Source of the DNA: Bradyrhizobium iriomotense | GTDB taxonomy: Bacteria; Pseudomonadota; Alphaproteobacteria; Rhizobiales; Xanthobacteraceae | Reading direction: 5' to 3' | Length of the DNA stretch: 64,000 nt | NCBI RefSeq assembly: GCF_030160715.1 | Contig: NZ_BSOW01000012.1 | Coordinates: 1-64,000 of the forward strand | Part shown: positions 33,281-42,155 of the stretch, in pieces | Layout: each line of letters starts with the position of its first letter | How positions within the stretch are numbered: position 1 is the stretch's first letter | The notes under the pieces: generated by a model | The model's input: only the letters and a program-made list of their open reading frames with translations | Databases searched by the model: none | What the model was told of the DNA's origin: nothing | Program-made: the position numbers and the translations under genes

Positions 33281-33671
33281 CCTTCGCGATGACCTTGGGC
33301 TTCGCTGAAGCGGCCGTCCGCGGTGGAGCCTTGCTCGCGGCCTTTGCCGGCATCGCAGCGACGAAGTCGAGCCCGCGCCTCACCCATTTCTTGAGATCGG
33401 CATCGGTCTGGTAACCCTCTGGCGCGACGCGGACGAAGCCGGTCATGATGCGCCCGCGCATCTCCATCGGGCCCGCATGCGGCTCTTGCAGCATGCGCGC
33501 ATGCGCCTCTGGGCCGACGCGGATCAGCATCCCGCCGCGTCCGCTGACGGTGCAGCACATGGTGTTGTTCACCATGAAGCAGAGGCCGCCCATCATCTTC
33601 TTTTCCGCAAGGTAGCGCTGGCTCGCCAGCAATTTGCGGACGCGTGCGGCGGTGGTCTCGTCATAGGCCAT
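33234..33671 (-). CDS. TfoX N-terminal domain family protein
   Basis: A 145-residue protein. The TfoX_N fold spans about 1-95 (RVRKLLASQRYLAEKKMMGG and so on, with RMLQEPHAGPMEMRGRIMTG). The remaining 45 residues are a Lys/Ala/Pro-rich basic tail (KVIAKAKAPPRGRAQ). In enterobacteria TfoX/Sxy controls competence, but single-domain homologues in alphaproteobacteria have no proven role. The start is ATG 33671. The tail is encoded partly in the 47-base overlap with the convergent GFA-type gene. Confidence 0.75.
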   Translation of the reverse strand: MAYDETTAARVRKLLASQRYLAEKKMMGGLCFMVNNTMCCTVSGRGGMLIRVGPEAHARMLQEPHAGPMEMRGRIMTGFVRVAPEGYQTDADLKKWVRRGLDFVAAMPAKAASKAPPRTAASAKPKVIAKAKAPPRGRAQKGPRR

Positions 33672-33808
33672 TGTGTCCCCTCCAGGTTCACGCTGAAGCA
33701 CATGTTCCCAGCTTGCGCGTGTCGGTGCAACGCTGCCATGACCCCACTTCCTTGCGCGGCCGCGCCGATTTCGGCCATCATGCCCCCGACCTGAGGCCTG
33801 GAGGAAAC

Positions 33809-35470
33809 ATGAAGAACCGCATCACCGGCCGCTCCGCCTTTCTCGCGCTGCTGAGGGACGAAGGCATCACGCATCTGTTCGGCAATCCCGGCACCACCGA
33901 ATTGCCGATCATGCATGCGCTGAAGGACCATCCTGATCTCACCTATGTGATGGCGATGCAGGAAAGCCTGGTGGTCGCGATCGCCGACGGTTTCAGCCGC
34001 GCTTCCGGACAACTCGTCGCCTGCAACGTCCACGTCGCGCCCGGCCTCGGCAACGCGATGGGCTCGCTCTACAACGCGCAGTTCACGGGCACGCCGATGA
34101 TCCTGACCGCGGGCCAGCAGGAGCAGGGCCATGGCCTGATGGAGCCGGTGCTCTATGGGCCGCTGGTGCGGATGGCCGAGCCGCTGGTGAAATGGGCGGT
34201 GGAGGTGACGCGTCTGGAAGACCTGCCGCGAATCGTGCGCCGCGCCGCGAAAGTCGCGACAACGCCGCCGACCGGGCCGGTGTTCATCTCGCTCCCGGGC
34301 GATATCCTCAACAGCGAAGCCGGTATTGATCTTGGCCGCTCGACCCGCATCGATGCGCGCACAAGGCCGTCCGATGAGGCGTTGAAGGAATTTGCCGCGC
34401 GGCTCCTCAAGGCCGAGCGTCCCGTCATCGTCACGATGGACGAGGTGGTCAGGAGCGACGCGCTGAAGGAGGCCGCTGAGCTTGCGGAACTGCTCGGCGC
34501 GGCCGCCTTTCAATCCTCCACGGCCTATGGCGCGCACTTCCTCTCGGAGAGCCCGAGCTTCGTCGGTACGCTTGCGCGCCTCCAGAAGGTGGCGCGCGAT
34601 ACGCTTGCGCCTCACGATCTGCTCGTAGCGCTCGGCGGCGATCCCGTACGGATGTCGGTCTATAGCGAGGTCGACCCGCTGCCGGATGGACTCCCCATCG
34701 TGCAGGTCGGCCTCGTCGATTGGGAGATTGCCAAGAATTTTGGCGCGGAAATCGCGCTCAAGGCCGACGTGAAGGAAACGCTGCGCGAGTTGATCCCGGT
34801 GCTGAAAGAGATGGGCGGCGCCGCGCTGGAGCGGCGCGCGAAGGAACGCCTCGCCGAGCTCGCGCCGAAGAACTGGACTGCGCGCCGCGCCGCGCTGGTC
34901 GAGCAAATCACGAAGGCGAGGGATCGCACGCCGATAGAACCCGACTGGCTGACGCTGCAAATGGTCGAGGCGATGCCGGACAACGCGATCCTCGTCGACG
35001 AAGGCCTCACCTCAGCCCGCCAGATCGCGAATCTACGTCCGCATCGCGACCGCTACGGCTACCACGGCCTCGCCTCCGGCGGCATCGGCTGGGGCCTGCC
35101 GGCCTCCGTCGGCGTCAGCCTTGCCAATCCGAAACGGCCGGTGGTGTGTTTCTCCGGCGACGGCAGCGCGATGTACTCGATCCAGTCGCTCTGGACCGCC
35201 GCCCATCACAAGCTGCCGCTGACGATCGTCATCGCCAACAACGGCGGCTACCGCATTATCAAGCAGCGTCTGCTCGCCTTCCACGGCGACGACAATTATG
35301 TCGGCATGGATTTCGTCGACCCGCCGGTGGATTTTGCAGGGCTTGCGCGGTCACTGGGCTGCGAGGCGATCAAGGTGAGTGATCCGAAGGAGCTGAAGCC
35401 AACCTTCGCCTCCGCCTTCAACCGCCCCGGCACCAAGCTGATCGAGGTGATGGTGGACGGGAAGGTGTAG
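33809..35470 (+). CDS. ThDP-dependent enzyme, benzoylformate decarboxylase-like
   Basis: A 553-residue thiamine diphosphate enzyme. Features in order: GNPGTTELP (about 24-32, the BFD serine position is Thr), the cofactor-activating glutamate in AMQES (about 52), the histidine in CNVHVAPGLGNAMG, and the ThDP/Mg site GDGSAMYSIQSLWTA...ANNGGYRI. Overall it is closest to benzoylformate decarboxylase and acetolactate-synthase-like proteins, so decarboxylation of an aromatic or branched 2-oxo acid to an aldehyde is likely. GAGGAAAC precedes ATG 33809. It is monocistronic. The mandelate-racemase-like gene 25 kb away is a possible functional partner. Confidence 0.82.
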   Translation: MKNRITGRSAFLALLRDEGITHLFGNPGTTELPIMHALKDHPDLTYVMAMQESLVVAIADGFSRASGQLVACNVHVAPGLGNAMGSLYNAQFTGTPMILTAGQQEQGHGLMEPVLYGPLVRMAEPLVKWAVEVTRLEDLPRIVRRAAKVATTPPTGPVFISLPGDILNSEAGIDLGRSTRIDARTRPSDEALKEFAARLLKAERPVIVTMDEVVRSDALKEAAELAELLGAAAFQSSTAYGAHFLSESPSFVGTLARLQKVARDTLAPHDLLVALGGDPVRMSVYSEVDPLPDGLPIVQVGLVDWEIAKNFGAEIALKADVKETLRELIPVLKEMGGAALERRAKERLAELAPKNWTARRAALVEQITKARDRTPIEPDWLTLQMVEAMPDNAILVDEGLTSARQIANLRPHRDRYGYHGLASGGIGWGLPASVGVSLANPKRPVVCFSGDGSAMYSIQSLWTAAHHKLPLTIVIANNGGYRIIKQRLLAFHGDDNYVGMDFVDPPVDFAGLARSLGCEAIKVSDPKELKPTFASAFNRPGTKLIEVMVDGKV

Positions 35471-35500
35471 ACGGCGCTCGGGGCAAGTTGCTTACCCAAC

Positions 35501-35627
35501 GTCGTCCCGGCGAAGGCCGGGACCCATACCGCGAGGTCTATCGATTGCGGATGGTGTCAATCCCGAACGACCAGCCTTCGCCAAACTGCACCCTGTGGTT
35601 ATGGGTCTAGGCCTGCGCCGGGACGAC
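35501..35627. repeat. Intergenic palindromic repeat, GTCGTCCCGGCGAAGG family
   Basis: A 127-base element with terminal inverted repeats GTCGTCCCGG (35501-35510) and CCGGGACGAC (35618-35627), and inner GGGACCCATA/TATGGGTC arms. It lies between convergent genes and may act as a bidirectional terminator. Confidence 0.75.
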
Positions 35628-35667
35628 ACCAAAATTCTGAAAAACAACCCCATGCAAAGTAGCCGGT

Positions 35668-37044
35668 CTACTTCCTCCCCACCCGATACCCCGCCGCCGG
35701 GTGCGGTCCGGTGAGCCGCGCCCGTCCAGCACCGAACAGCTTCTCCCGCAGCGTGCCCTTGGCATAGTTCGCCTTGTAGCGGCCGCGCCGGGTCAGTTCC
35801 GGCACCAGCATGTCGGCGATATCCTCGAAATCGCCGGGTGAGATTGCAAAGGCCACGTTGAGCCCGTCGACGTCGGTCGCCTCGAACCATTCCTCGATCT
35901 TGTCCGCGACCATCTCCGGCGTTCCCACCACGACCGGCCCGGCGCCGCCGATGCCGACATGCTCGATGACGTCGCGCACGGTCCAGACGCGGTCGGGATC
36001 GGCGCGGGTGACGTTGTCCATCGCGCTGCGGCCCGCATCGTTCTGCACGTGACGGACCTGCTGATCGAGCTCGTAGCCGGAGAAATCCACGCCGGTCCAG
36101 CCGGACATCAGGGCGAGTGCGCCTTCGGGGCTGATGTGGCGACGGTAGTCGGCGTATTTCTCCTTCGCTTCCGCCTCGGTCCGCCCGAGGATCAGCGTCA
36201 TCATCGAGAACATCAGGATCTCGGCCGGGTTGCGCCCGAGTTCGGCCGCCGTCTGGCGGATCGCCGCAACGCGCGGTGCGATCACCTTCGCCGACGGTCC
36301 GGACATGAATACGCATTCGGCATGCTGGGCCGCGAACTGCCGCCCGCGCGGCGAGGTACCGGCCTGATACAGCACGGGCGTGCGCTGCGGCGATGGCTCG
36401 CTGAGATGAATCGTGTTGTTGAGCCGGAAATTCCGGCCCTCGTGCGTGACGCGATGAACTTTTGCGGGATCGGTGAAGATGCCGCGCACGCGGTCGCGCA
36501 GCACCGCGTGGTCCTCCCAGCTTCCTTCCCAGAGCTTGTAGACGACCTCCATATATTCGTCGGCAATGTCGTAGCGATCGTCATGCGCGGTCTGCTTATC
36601 CTTGCCGGCGCCGCGCGCGGCGCTGTCGAGATAGCCGGTGACGACGTTCCAGCCGATCCGCCCTTCGGTCAGATGATCGAGCGTCGACATCCGCCGCGCG
36701 AACGGATAGGGCGGTTCGAAAGACAGATTGGAGGTAACCCCGAAGCCGAGATTCTGCGTCACCGCGGCCATCGCCGAAAGCAACAGCAGCGGCTCGTTCG
36801 ACGGCGTCTGCGCCGCGTTACGCAATGCGGCATCGGGGCTGTTGCCATAGACGTCATAGACGCCGAGCACGTCGGCCAGGAACAATCCATCGAAGCGGCC
36901 ACGCTCCAGCGTCTTCGCCAGATAGATCCAGTAGGGCAGGCGATTGTATTCGGCGGTGCGGTCGCGCGGATGGGTCCACAGCCCCGGCGATTGGTGCGCG
37001 ACGCAATTCATCGCAAATGCGTTGAGCCGAATTTCTTTTGCCAT
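35668..37044 (-). CDS. LLM-class flavin-dependent monooxygenase (NtaA/SnaA/DszA type)
   Basis: A 458-residue luciferase-like TIM-barrel oxygenase using reduced FMN. Motifs of the NtaA/SnaA/DszA branch are present: MNCVAHQSPGLW near the start, ARRMSTLDHLTEGRIGWNVVTG (about 115-136) and VLYQAGTSPRGRQFA (about 240). Members attack C-S or C-N bonds of organosulfur compounds, dibenzothiophene sulfone or chelators; the substrate here is not predictable. No flavin reductase gene is adjacent. It is divergent from the M20 peptidase gene (178 bases between starts), suggesting shared control. Confidence 0.85.
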   Translation of the reverse strand: MAKEIRLNAFAMNCVAHQSPGLWTHPRDRTAEYNRLPYWIYLAKTLERGRFDGLFLADVLGVYDVYGNSPDAALRNAAQTPSNEPLLLLSAMAAVTQNLGFGVTSNLSFEPPYPFARRMSTLDHLTEGRIGWNVVTGYLDSAARGAGKDKQTAHDDRYDIADEYMEVVYKLWEGSWEDHAVLRDRVRGIFTDPAKVHRVTHEGRNFRLNNTIHLSEPSPQRTPVLYQAGTSPRGRQFAAQHAECVFMSGPSAKVIAPRVAAIRQTAAELGRNPAEILMFSMMTLILGRTEAEAKEKYADYRRHISPEGALALMSGWTGVDFSGYELDQQVRHVQNDAGRSAMDNVTRADPDRVWTVRDVIEHVGIGGAGPVVVGTPEMVADKIEEWFEATDVDGLNVAFAISPGDFEDIADMLVPELTRRGRYKANYAKGTLREKLFGAGRARLTGPHPAAGYRVGRK

Positions 37045-37222
37045 GCTTGTCCCTCGGCGCCACTATCCCCGGCCTCATCTCGATGCTATCGGTGCCGGGC
37101 AGCTGGCCAAGGTCTTGCATTCGGCCGGCCGTTGGCAAGAGTCAATTGCCAACCCCCGCCACTTCCGCAAGACGGCGTATCCCGCTACGCTTGTTCCAAA
37201 TCCAGGCTTGAAAAAGAACGAA

Positions 37223-38608
37223 ATGACCAGAGCCGACGCCATCGCCCGCGCCCGCGAGGATTTTTCATCCGGGGCGTTCCTCGCAGAGCTCGACCGCCGC
37301 GTCGCCTATCGCACCGAGAGCCAGAACGCATCGCGCGGCGCCGAGCTGCGGGCCTATCTGGAGCATGAGATGCGGCCCGCCTTTGCCGCGCTCGATTTCG
37401 AAAGCCGGCTGGTGGAATCGCCGAGCGGCAAGGCGCCATTCCTGATTGCCGAACATATCGAGAGCGCCTCCGCGCCGACCGTGCTGATCTATGGCCATGG
37501 CGATGTCGTCGACGGCATGGAAGGCGAGTGGCGCGACAATCGCGATCCCTGGCGCACGACGACGTCGGGTGTTCGCGTCTACGGCCGCGGCACGGCCGAC
37601 AACAAGGGCCAGCACAGCATCAACATGGCCGCGCTTCGCGCCGTGCGCGAGGCCCGCGGCGGCAAGCTCGGCTTCAACGCCAAATTCATCGTCGAGATGG
37701 GCGAGGAGATCGGCTCGCCCGATCTGGCTAAGGTCTGCGATCTCAACCGCGAGGCGCTGAAGGCTGATCTGTTCATGGCCTCCGACGGGCCGCGCTTGTC
37801 GGCCGATCGCCCGACGCTGTTCCTCGGCTGCCGCGGCGGTATCCGTATCCATCTCGACGTTAACTTGCGCGATGGCGGGCATCACTCCGGCAATTGGGGC
37901 GGCGTGCTCGCCAACCCCGCGACCATTCTGGTGAACGCGATTTCCACGCTGGTTGACGGTCACGGCCGCCTTCAACTCGATGCGCTGAAGCCGCCGCGCC
38001 TGACGAACCAGATCCGCAGCTTCCTTGCCGACGTCAAGGTCGAGCCGACCGAGGACGAGCCGGCGCTTGCCGAGAACTGGGGCGAGGACGGATTGTCGGC
38101 GGCCGAACGGCTCTACGCCTGGAACACGCTCGAAGTGCTGGCGATGTCGTCGGGCAATGTCGAGAAGCCCGCGAACGCGATCCCCGGTCATGCCAATGCG
38201 GTGCTGCAACTGCGTTTCGTGGTCGGCACCAGGATCGAGGGCCTCATCGAGGCAGTCCGCGCGCATCTCGTCGAACGCGGCTTTCCGATGGTCGAGGTGC
38301 GGGCGGCGCAAAGCTTTGCCGCCTCGCGGACAGATTTCGACAGCCCCTGGATCAAATGGGCCGCGGACTCCGTGCAGGCCACCACCTGCAAGGCGCCCGC
38401 GATCCTGCCGAATTTCGGCGGCTCATTGCCGAATGACGTGTTCTCCGAGATTCTTGGCCTGCCGACGATCTGGGTACCGCATTCCTATCCCGGCTGCTCC
38501 CAGCATGCGCCAAACGAGCACATCCTGCTGCCGCTCACCGAAGAGGCCTTGACCGTGATGGCCGGTCTGTTCTGGGACCTGGGCGAGCTGCCGCAGCCGT
38601 TAACCTGA
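37223..38608 (+). CDS. M20-family metallopeptidase
   Basis: A 461-residue di-zinc hydrolase. Metal-site motifs appear in order: YGHGDVVDG (His, Asp), GRGTADNKGQH (bridging Asp), EMGEEIGS (catalytic Glu pair), SDGP (Asp) and a late histidine in CSQHAPNEH. An inserted dimerisation domain (about 190-320) places it with dipeptidases and ArgE/DapE/ACY1 relatives. The ATG at 37223 follows GAAAAAGAACGA. It lies upstream of the glutamate/aspartate transporter genes on the same strand (84 bases before the binding-protein gene) and may supply amino acids from peptides or N-acyl amino acids. The true substrate is unknown. Confidence 0.85.
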   Translation: MTRADAIARAREDFSSGAFLAELDRRVAYRTESQNASRGAELRAYLEHEMRPAFAALDFESRLVESPSGKAPFLIAEHIESASAPTVLIYGHGDVVDGMEGEWRDNRDPWRTTTSGVRVYGRGTADNKGQHSINMAALRAVREARGGKLGFNAKFIVEMGEEIGSPDLAKVCDLNREALKADLFMASDGPRLSADRPTLFLGCRGGIRIHLDVNLRDGGHHSGNWGGVLANPATILVNAISTLVDGHGRLQLDALKPPRLTNQIRSFLADVKVEPTEDEPALAENWGEDGLSAAERLYAWNTLEVLAMSSGNVEKPANAIPGHANAVLQLRFVVGTRIEGLIEAVRAHLVERGFPMVEVRAAQSFAASRTDFDSPWIKWAADSVQATTCKAPAILPNFGGSLPNDVFSEILGLPTIWVPHSYPGCSQHAPNEHILLPLTEEALTVMAGLFWDLGELPQPLT

Positions 38609-38691
38609 GCCACAAGCCAGCCAAAAGTCACATTCTATTCCGGCCTGAATTGTGCTTGCATCCGCCCGCCATTCCATAAGGGAGAAGAAAA

Positions 38692-39603
38692 GTGAAACAC
38701 TTCCGTAGCTTCGGCCTCGTGCTCGCCGCCAGCCTGGTCGCGAGCCAGGCCAGTGCCGAGGAGCTGACCGGCACGCTCAAGAACATCAAGGACACCGGCG
38801 CCATCACGCTCGGCTTCCGCGACTCCTCGATCCCGTTCTCCTATCTCGACGACAACCAGAAGCCCGTCGGGTTCGCGATGGACATCTGCTACAAGATCGT
38901 CGACGCCGTGAAGAAGGAGCTCAAGCTCGACAAGCTCGAGGTCAAGCTCAACCCGGTGACCTCGGCGACCCGCATTCCGCTGATGGCCAATGGCACCATC
39001 GACCTCGAATGCGGCTCGACCACCAACAATGCCGAACGCCAGAAGCAGGTCGCCTTCACCAACACCCACTTCCTCACTGCCAGCCGCTACGTCTTCAAGA
39101 AGTCGAGCGGCCTCAAGTCGATCGATGATCTCAAGGGTAAGACGGTGGTCTCGACCGCCGGCACCACCAACATCAAGCAGCTCACCGAAGCCAACGTCGC
39201 GAAGAGCCTCGGCGCCAACATCATCCCGGCCAAGGACCACGCCGAAGCCTTCCTGATGGTGGAGACCGATCGCGCCGTTGCCTTCGTGATGGACGACATC
39301 CTGCTCGCAAGCCTCGTCGCCGGCTCGAAGAGCCCGGCCGACTATGTGATCTCCAAGGATGCGTTCTCCAAGCCCGAGCCCTATGGCATCATGCTGCGCA
39401 AGGACGACGCCGCCTTCAAGAAGGTGGTCGATGCGGCGACGGCCGCGCTCTACACCAGCGGCGAGGGCGAGAAGATCTACAACAAGTGGTTCACGGACAA
39501 GATCCCGCCGAAGGGCCTGAACCTCAATACGCCGATCTCGGCCGAACTGAAGAACGAGTTCGCCAAGCCGACGGACTCGCCGAACCCGGACGACTATAAG
39601 TAA
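38692..39603 (+). CDS. gltI: Glutamate/aspartate ABC transporter, periplasmic binding protein
   Basis: A 303-residue receptor with a signal peptide (cleaved after SQASA, about residue 22). It aligns by eye with E. coli GltI throughout: FRDSSIPFSYLDDNQKPVGF, the arginine-containing binding segment TSATRIPLMANGTIDLECGSTTNN (split by one conserved stretch), and PYGIMLRKDD. It should bind L-Glu and L-Asp. The start is GTG at 38692 with GGGAGAAG upstream. An intergenic palindromic repeat separates it from the permease genes, so the receptor may be expressed at a higher level than the rest. Confidence 0.92.
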   Translation: MKHFRSFGLVLAASLVASQASAEELTGTLKNIKDTGAITLGFRDSSIPFSYLDDNQKPVGFAMDICYKIVDAVKKELKLDKLEVKLNPVTSATRIPLMANGTIDLECGSTTNNAERQKQVAFTNTHFLTASRYVFKKSSGLKSIDDLKGKTVVSTAGTTNIKQLTEANVAKSLGANIIPAKDHAEAFLMVETDRAVAFVMDDILLASLVAGSKSPADYVISKDAFSKPEPYGIMLRKDDAAFKKVVDAATAALYTSGEGEKIYNKWFTDKIPPKGLNLNTPISAELKNEFAKPTDSPNPDDYK

Positions 39604-39611
39604 GTAGCAGC

Positions 39612-39720
39612 CGATCCTCATGGTGAGGGGCCGCGCAAGCGGCGTCTCGAACCATGAGGCCCCGGACGGGCCTTCATCCATCGAGGCGCGGCGAAGGCGC
39701 CGCTCCTCAGGATGAGGGTC
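39612..39720. repeat. Intergenic palindromic repeat, CCTCAGGATGAGG family
   Basis: A 109-base element between gltI and gltJ, with inverted ends (CCTCATGGTGAGG, CTCCTCAGGATGAGG) and an inner GTCTCGAACCATGAGG/CATCCATCGAG pair. Related copies are at 47727-47830 and 52038-52144. Its position inside an operon suggests mRNA stabilisation or attenuation. Confidence 0.8.
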
Positions 39721-39808
39721 CACTCCGGCCATTCTGGAGAGGGGAATGGCCGGACATTTGCATAGACGCTAGCAGTATCTGTGATTGTCTCGTTCGCGCG
39801 GGGGACTC

Positions 39809-40540
39809 GTGAACTACAACTGGAACTGGAAGATATTCTTCGAGCCGAACCCGATGGGCACAGGCACCTATCTCGACATGCTGTTGTCGGGACTGTGGCT
39901 GACCATCAAGACGGCGCTGCTCGCCTGGATCATCGCGCTGATCTTCGGCTCGATCGTCGGCGTGATGCGTACGCTGCCGTCCAAGGCCGCTTACTGGTTC
40001 GGCTTCTGCTGGGTCGAATTCTTCCGCAACATGCCGCTCTTGGTGCAGCTCTTCCTGTGGTTCTTCGTACTGCCGGAATTGCTGCCGAAGGCGGCGGGCC
40101 TGTGGCTGAAGCAACTGCCGAATGCGCCGTTCTGGACGGCGGCGATCGGCGTCGGTCTGTTCATGTCGGCGCGCGTCGCGGTGCAATTGCAGGCGGGCAT
40201 TGGTTCGCTGCCGCGCGGCCAGAAGATGGCGGCCACCGCGCTCGGCCTGACGACGGTGCAGGGCTATCGCTATGTGCTGTTGCCGATGGCGTTCCGTATC
40301 ATCCTGCCGCCGCTGACCTCCGAGTTCCTCAACACCATCAAGAACACCGCGGTCGCGATCACGATCGGCTTGATCGAATTGACCGGCCAGGCGCGCTCGA
40401 TGCAGGAATTCTCGTTCCAGGTGTTCGAGGCCTTCACCGCCGCGACCATCCTCTACCTCCTCGTCAACGCCGTCGTCGTCACCGCGATGCGCTTCCTCGA
40501 GCGCTGGGTCGCGATCCCCGGCTACATCACGGGGAGATAG
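39809..40540 (+). CDS. gltJ: Glutamate/aspartate ABC transporter, inner membrane permease
   Basis: A 243-residue polar-amino-acid permease of the HisMQ family with five to six transmembrane helices. The conserved EAA loop is visible as ATALGLTTVQGYRYVLLPMAF (about 145-165). GTG 39809 is chosen as start because GGGGGA lies 5 bases upstream and the protein then begins MNYNWNWKIFFEPN, typical of GltJ. It is followed after two bases by gltK, so it is coupled. It forms the membrane channel with GltK, energised by GltL. Confidence 0.9.
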   Translation: MNYNWNWKIFFEPNPMGTGTYLDMLLSGLWLTIKTALLAWIIALIFGSIVGVMRTLPSKAAYWFGFCWVEFFRNMPLLVQLFLWFFVLPELLPKAAGLWLKQLPNAPFWTAAIGVGLFMSARVAVQLQAGIGSLPRGQKMAATALGLTTVQGYRYVLLPMAFRIILPPLTSEFLNTIKNTAVAITIGLIELTGQARSMQEFSFQVFEAFTAATILYLLVNAVVVTAMRFLERWVAIPGYITGR

Positions 40541-40542
40541 CG

Positions 40543-41235
40543 ATGCTCGACAATTTCGATTTCGACGTCATCCGCCGCTCGCTGCCCTACCTGTTCTACG
40601 AGGGCATGACGTTCACGCTGACGCTCACGGCGCTCGCCGCGCTCGGCGGCCTGATCTTCGGCACGGCGATCGCCTTGATGCGGCTGTCCGGCTACAAGCT
40701 GCTCGGCCGCATCGCCGGGCTCTATGTCGACTTCATGCGCTCGCTGCCGCTGGTGCTCGTCATCTTCTGGTTCTACTTCCTGGTGCCCTATATCGGGCAG
40801 TGGCTGACCGGCTCGCCACGGCCGATCAAGGTCGGCGCGTTCGCCTCCTCGCTCATCACCTTCATCATGTTCGAGGCGGCCTATTTCTCCGAGATCATGC
40901 GCGCCGGCATCCAGTCGATCTCGCGCGGGCAGCCGGCAGCCGCCAATGCGCTCGGCCTGACCTACGCCCAGACCATGCGCTACGTCGTGCTGCCGCAGGC
41001 CTTCCGCAACATGCTGCCGGTACTGCTGACGCAGACCATCGTGCTGTTCCAGGACACCTCGCTGGTCTACGTGCTGTCGATCCCGGACTTCCTCGGCGCA
41101 GCCAGCAAGGTCGCGCAGCGCGACGGGCGTCTGGTCGAGATGTACCTGTTCGCGGCCGTCGTCTACTTCACCATCTCCTGTATCGCGTCGTTCGGCGTTC
41201 GCCGTCTCCAGTCGCGCATCGCCATCATCCGCTAG
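40543..41235 (+). CDS. gltK: Glutamate/aspartate ABC transporter, second permease
   Basis: A 230-residue HisMQ-type permease with about five helices and the EAA loop ANALGLTYAQTMRYVVLPQAF (about 141-161). ATG 40543 is two bases after the gltJ stop. It pairs with GltJ to form the heterodimeric channel. The next gene encodes the ATPase, starting 8 bases after this stop. Confidence 0.92.
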   Translation: MLDNFDFDVIRRSLPYLFYEGMTFTLTLTALAALGGLIFGTAIALMRLSGYKLLGRIAGLYVDFMRSLPLVLVIFWFYFLVPYIGQWLTGSPRPIKVGAFASSLITFIMFEAAYFSEIMRAGIQSISRGQPAAANALGLTYAQTMRYVVLPQAFRNMLPVLLTQTIVLFQDTSLVYVLSIPDFLGAASKVAQRDGRLVEMYLFAAVVYFTISCIASFGVRRLQSRIAIIR

Positions 41236-41243
41236 AGTCCGTC

Positions 41244-41975
41244 ATGATCGAAATCAGCCACGTCAACAAATGGTACAGCCCGACCTTCCAGGTGCTGACC
41301 GACTGCACCACCAGCGTCACCAAGGGCGAGGTGGTCGTGGTCTGCGGCCCGTCCGGTTCGGGCAAGTCGACGCTGATCAAATGCGTCAACGCACTCGAGC
41401 CGTTTCAGAGCGGCGAGATCACGGTCGATGGGACCAAGGTTCACGATCCCAAGACCAACCTGCCGAAATTGCGCTCGCGCGTCGGCATGGTGTTCCAGCA
41501 TTTCGAGCTGTTCCCGCATCTCAAGATCATCGACAATCTCTGCCTCGCGCAGGAGAAGGTGCTGGGCCGGCAGCATGACAAGGCGCAGACCAAGGGCATG
41601 CAGCTCCTGGAGCGCGTCGGGTTGAAGGAGCAGGCGCAGAAGTTTCCGGCGCAGCTCTCCGGCGGCCAGCAGCAGCGCGTCGCCATCGCGCGCGCGCTCG
41701 CGATGGACCCGATCGTCATGCTGTTCGACGAGCCGACCTCGGCGCTCGACCCCGAGATGGTGAGCGAGGTGCTGGACGTCATGGTCGACCTCGCCCGCGA
41801 AGGCATGACCATGATGGTCGTCACTCACGAGATGGGCTTTGCCCGCAAAGTTGCCAACCGCGTGATCTTCATGGACCGCGGCGAGATCGTCGAGGACGCC
41901 CCGAAGGACGACTTCTTCGGCAAGCCCAGAAGCGATCGCGCGCAGAAGTTCCTGTCGAAGATCCTGTCGCACTAA
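41244..41975 (+). CDS. gltL: Glutamate/aspartate ABC transporter, ATP-binding protein
   Basis: A 243-residue ATPase. Walker A GPSGSGKST (about 33-41), Q-loop VFQHFELFPH, signature LSGGQQQR (about 137), Walker B VMLFDEPTSAL and H-loop THEMGF are all intact. It energises the GltJ/GltK channel. The ATG at 41244 is 8 bases after the gltK stop. It is the last gene of the operon; an intergenic repeat follows. Confidence 0.93.
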   Translation: MIEISHVNKWYSPTFQVLTDCTTSVTKGEVVVVCGPSGSGKSTLIKCVNALEPFQSGEITVDGTKVHDPKTNLPKLRSRVGMVFQHFELFPHLKIIDNLCLAQEKVLGRQHDKAQTKGMQLLERVGLKEQAQKFPAQLSGGQQQRVAIARALAMDPIVMLFDEPTSALDPEMVSEVLDVMVDLAREGMTMMVVTHEMGFARKVANRVIFMDRGEIVEDAPKDDFFGKPRSDRAQKFLSKILSH

Positions 41976-41981
41976 CCCCCT

Positions 41982-42080
41982 CGTCACCCCGGGGCGCGCG
42001 TAGCGCGAGCCCGGGATCCATACTCACGATCGTGGCTATTGATTCCCGGCTCATTCGCTGCGCGAATGCCCCGGAATGAC
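41982..42080. repeat. Intergenic palindromic repeat, CGTCATTCCGGGG-related
   Basis: A 99-base element right after gltL with CGTCACCCCGGGGCGCGCG at the left and GCCCCGGAATGACTG at the right, plus GCGCGCGTAGCGCGAG and ATTCGCTGCGCGAAT hairpins inside. It may act as a terminator for the transporter operon. Confidence 0.65.
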
Positions 42081-42155
42081 TGTTGAGGGTTTATTGCCGC
42101 CCGCGAATTTCGTATACGAGCGGTAATTCCCGCATTTTCCGACAGGAGACCTCCC

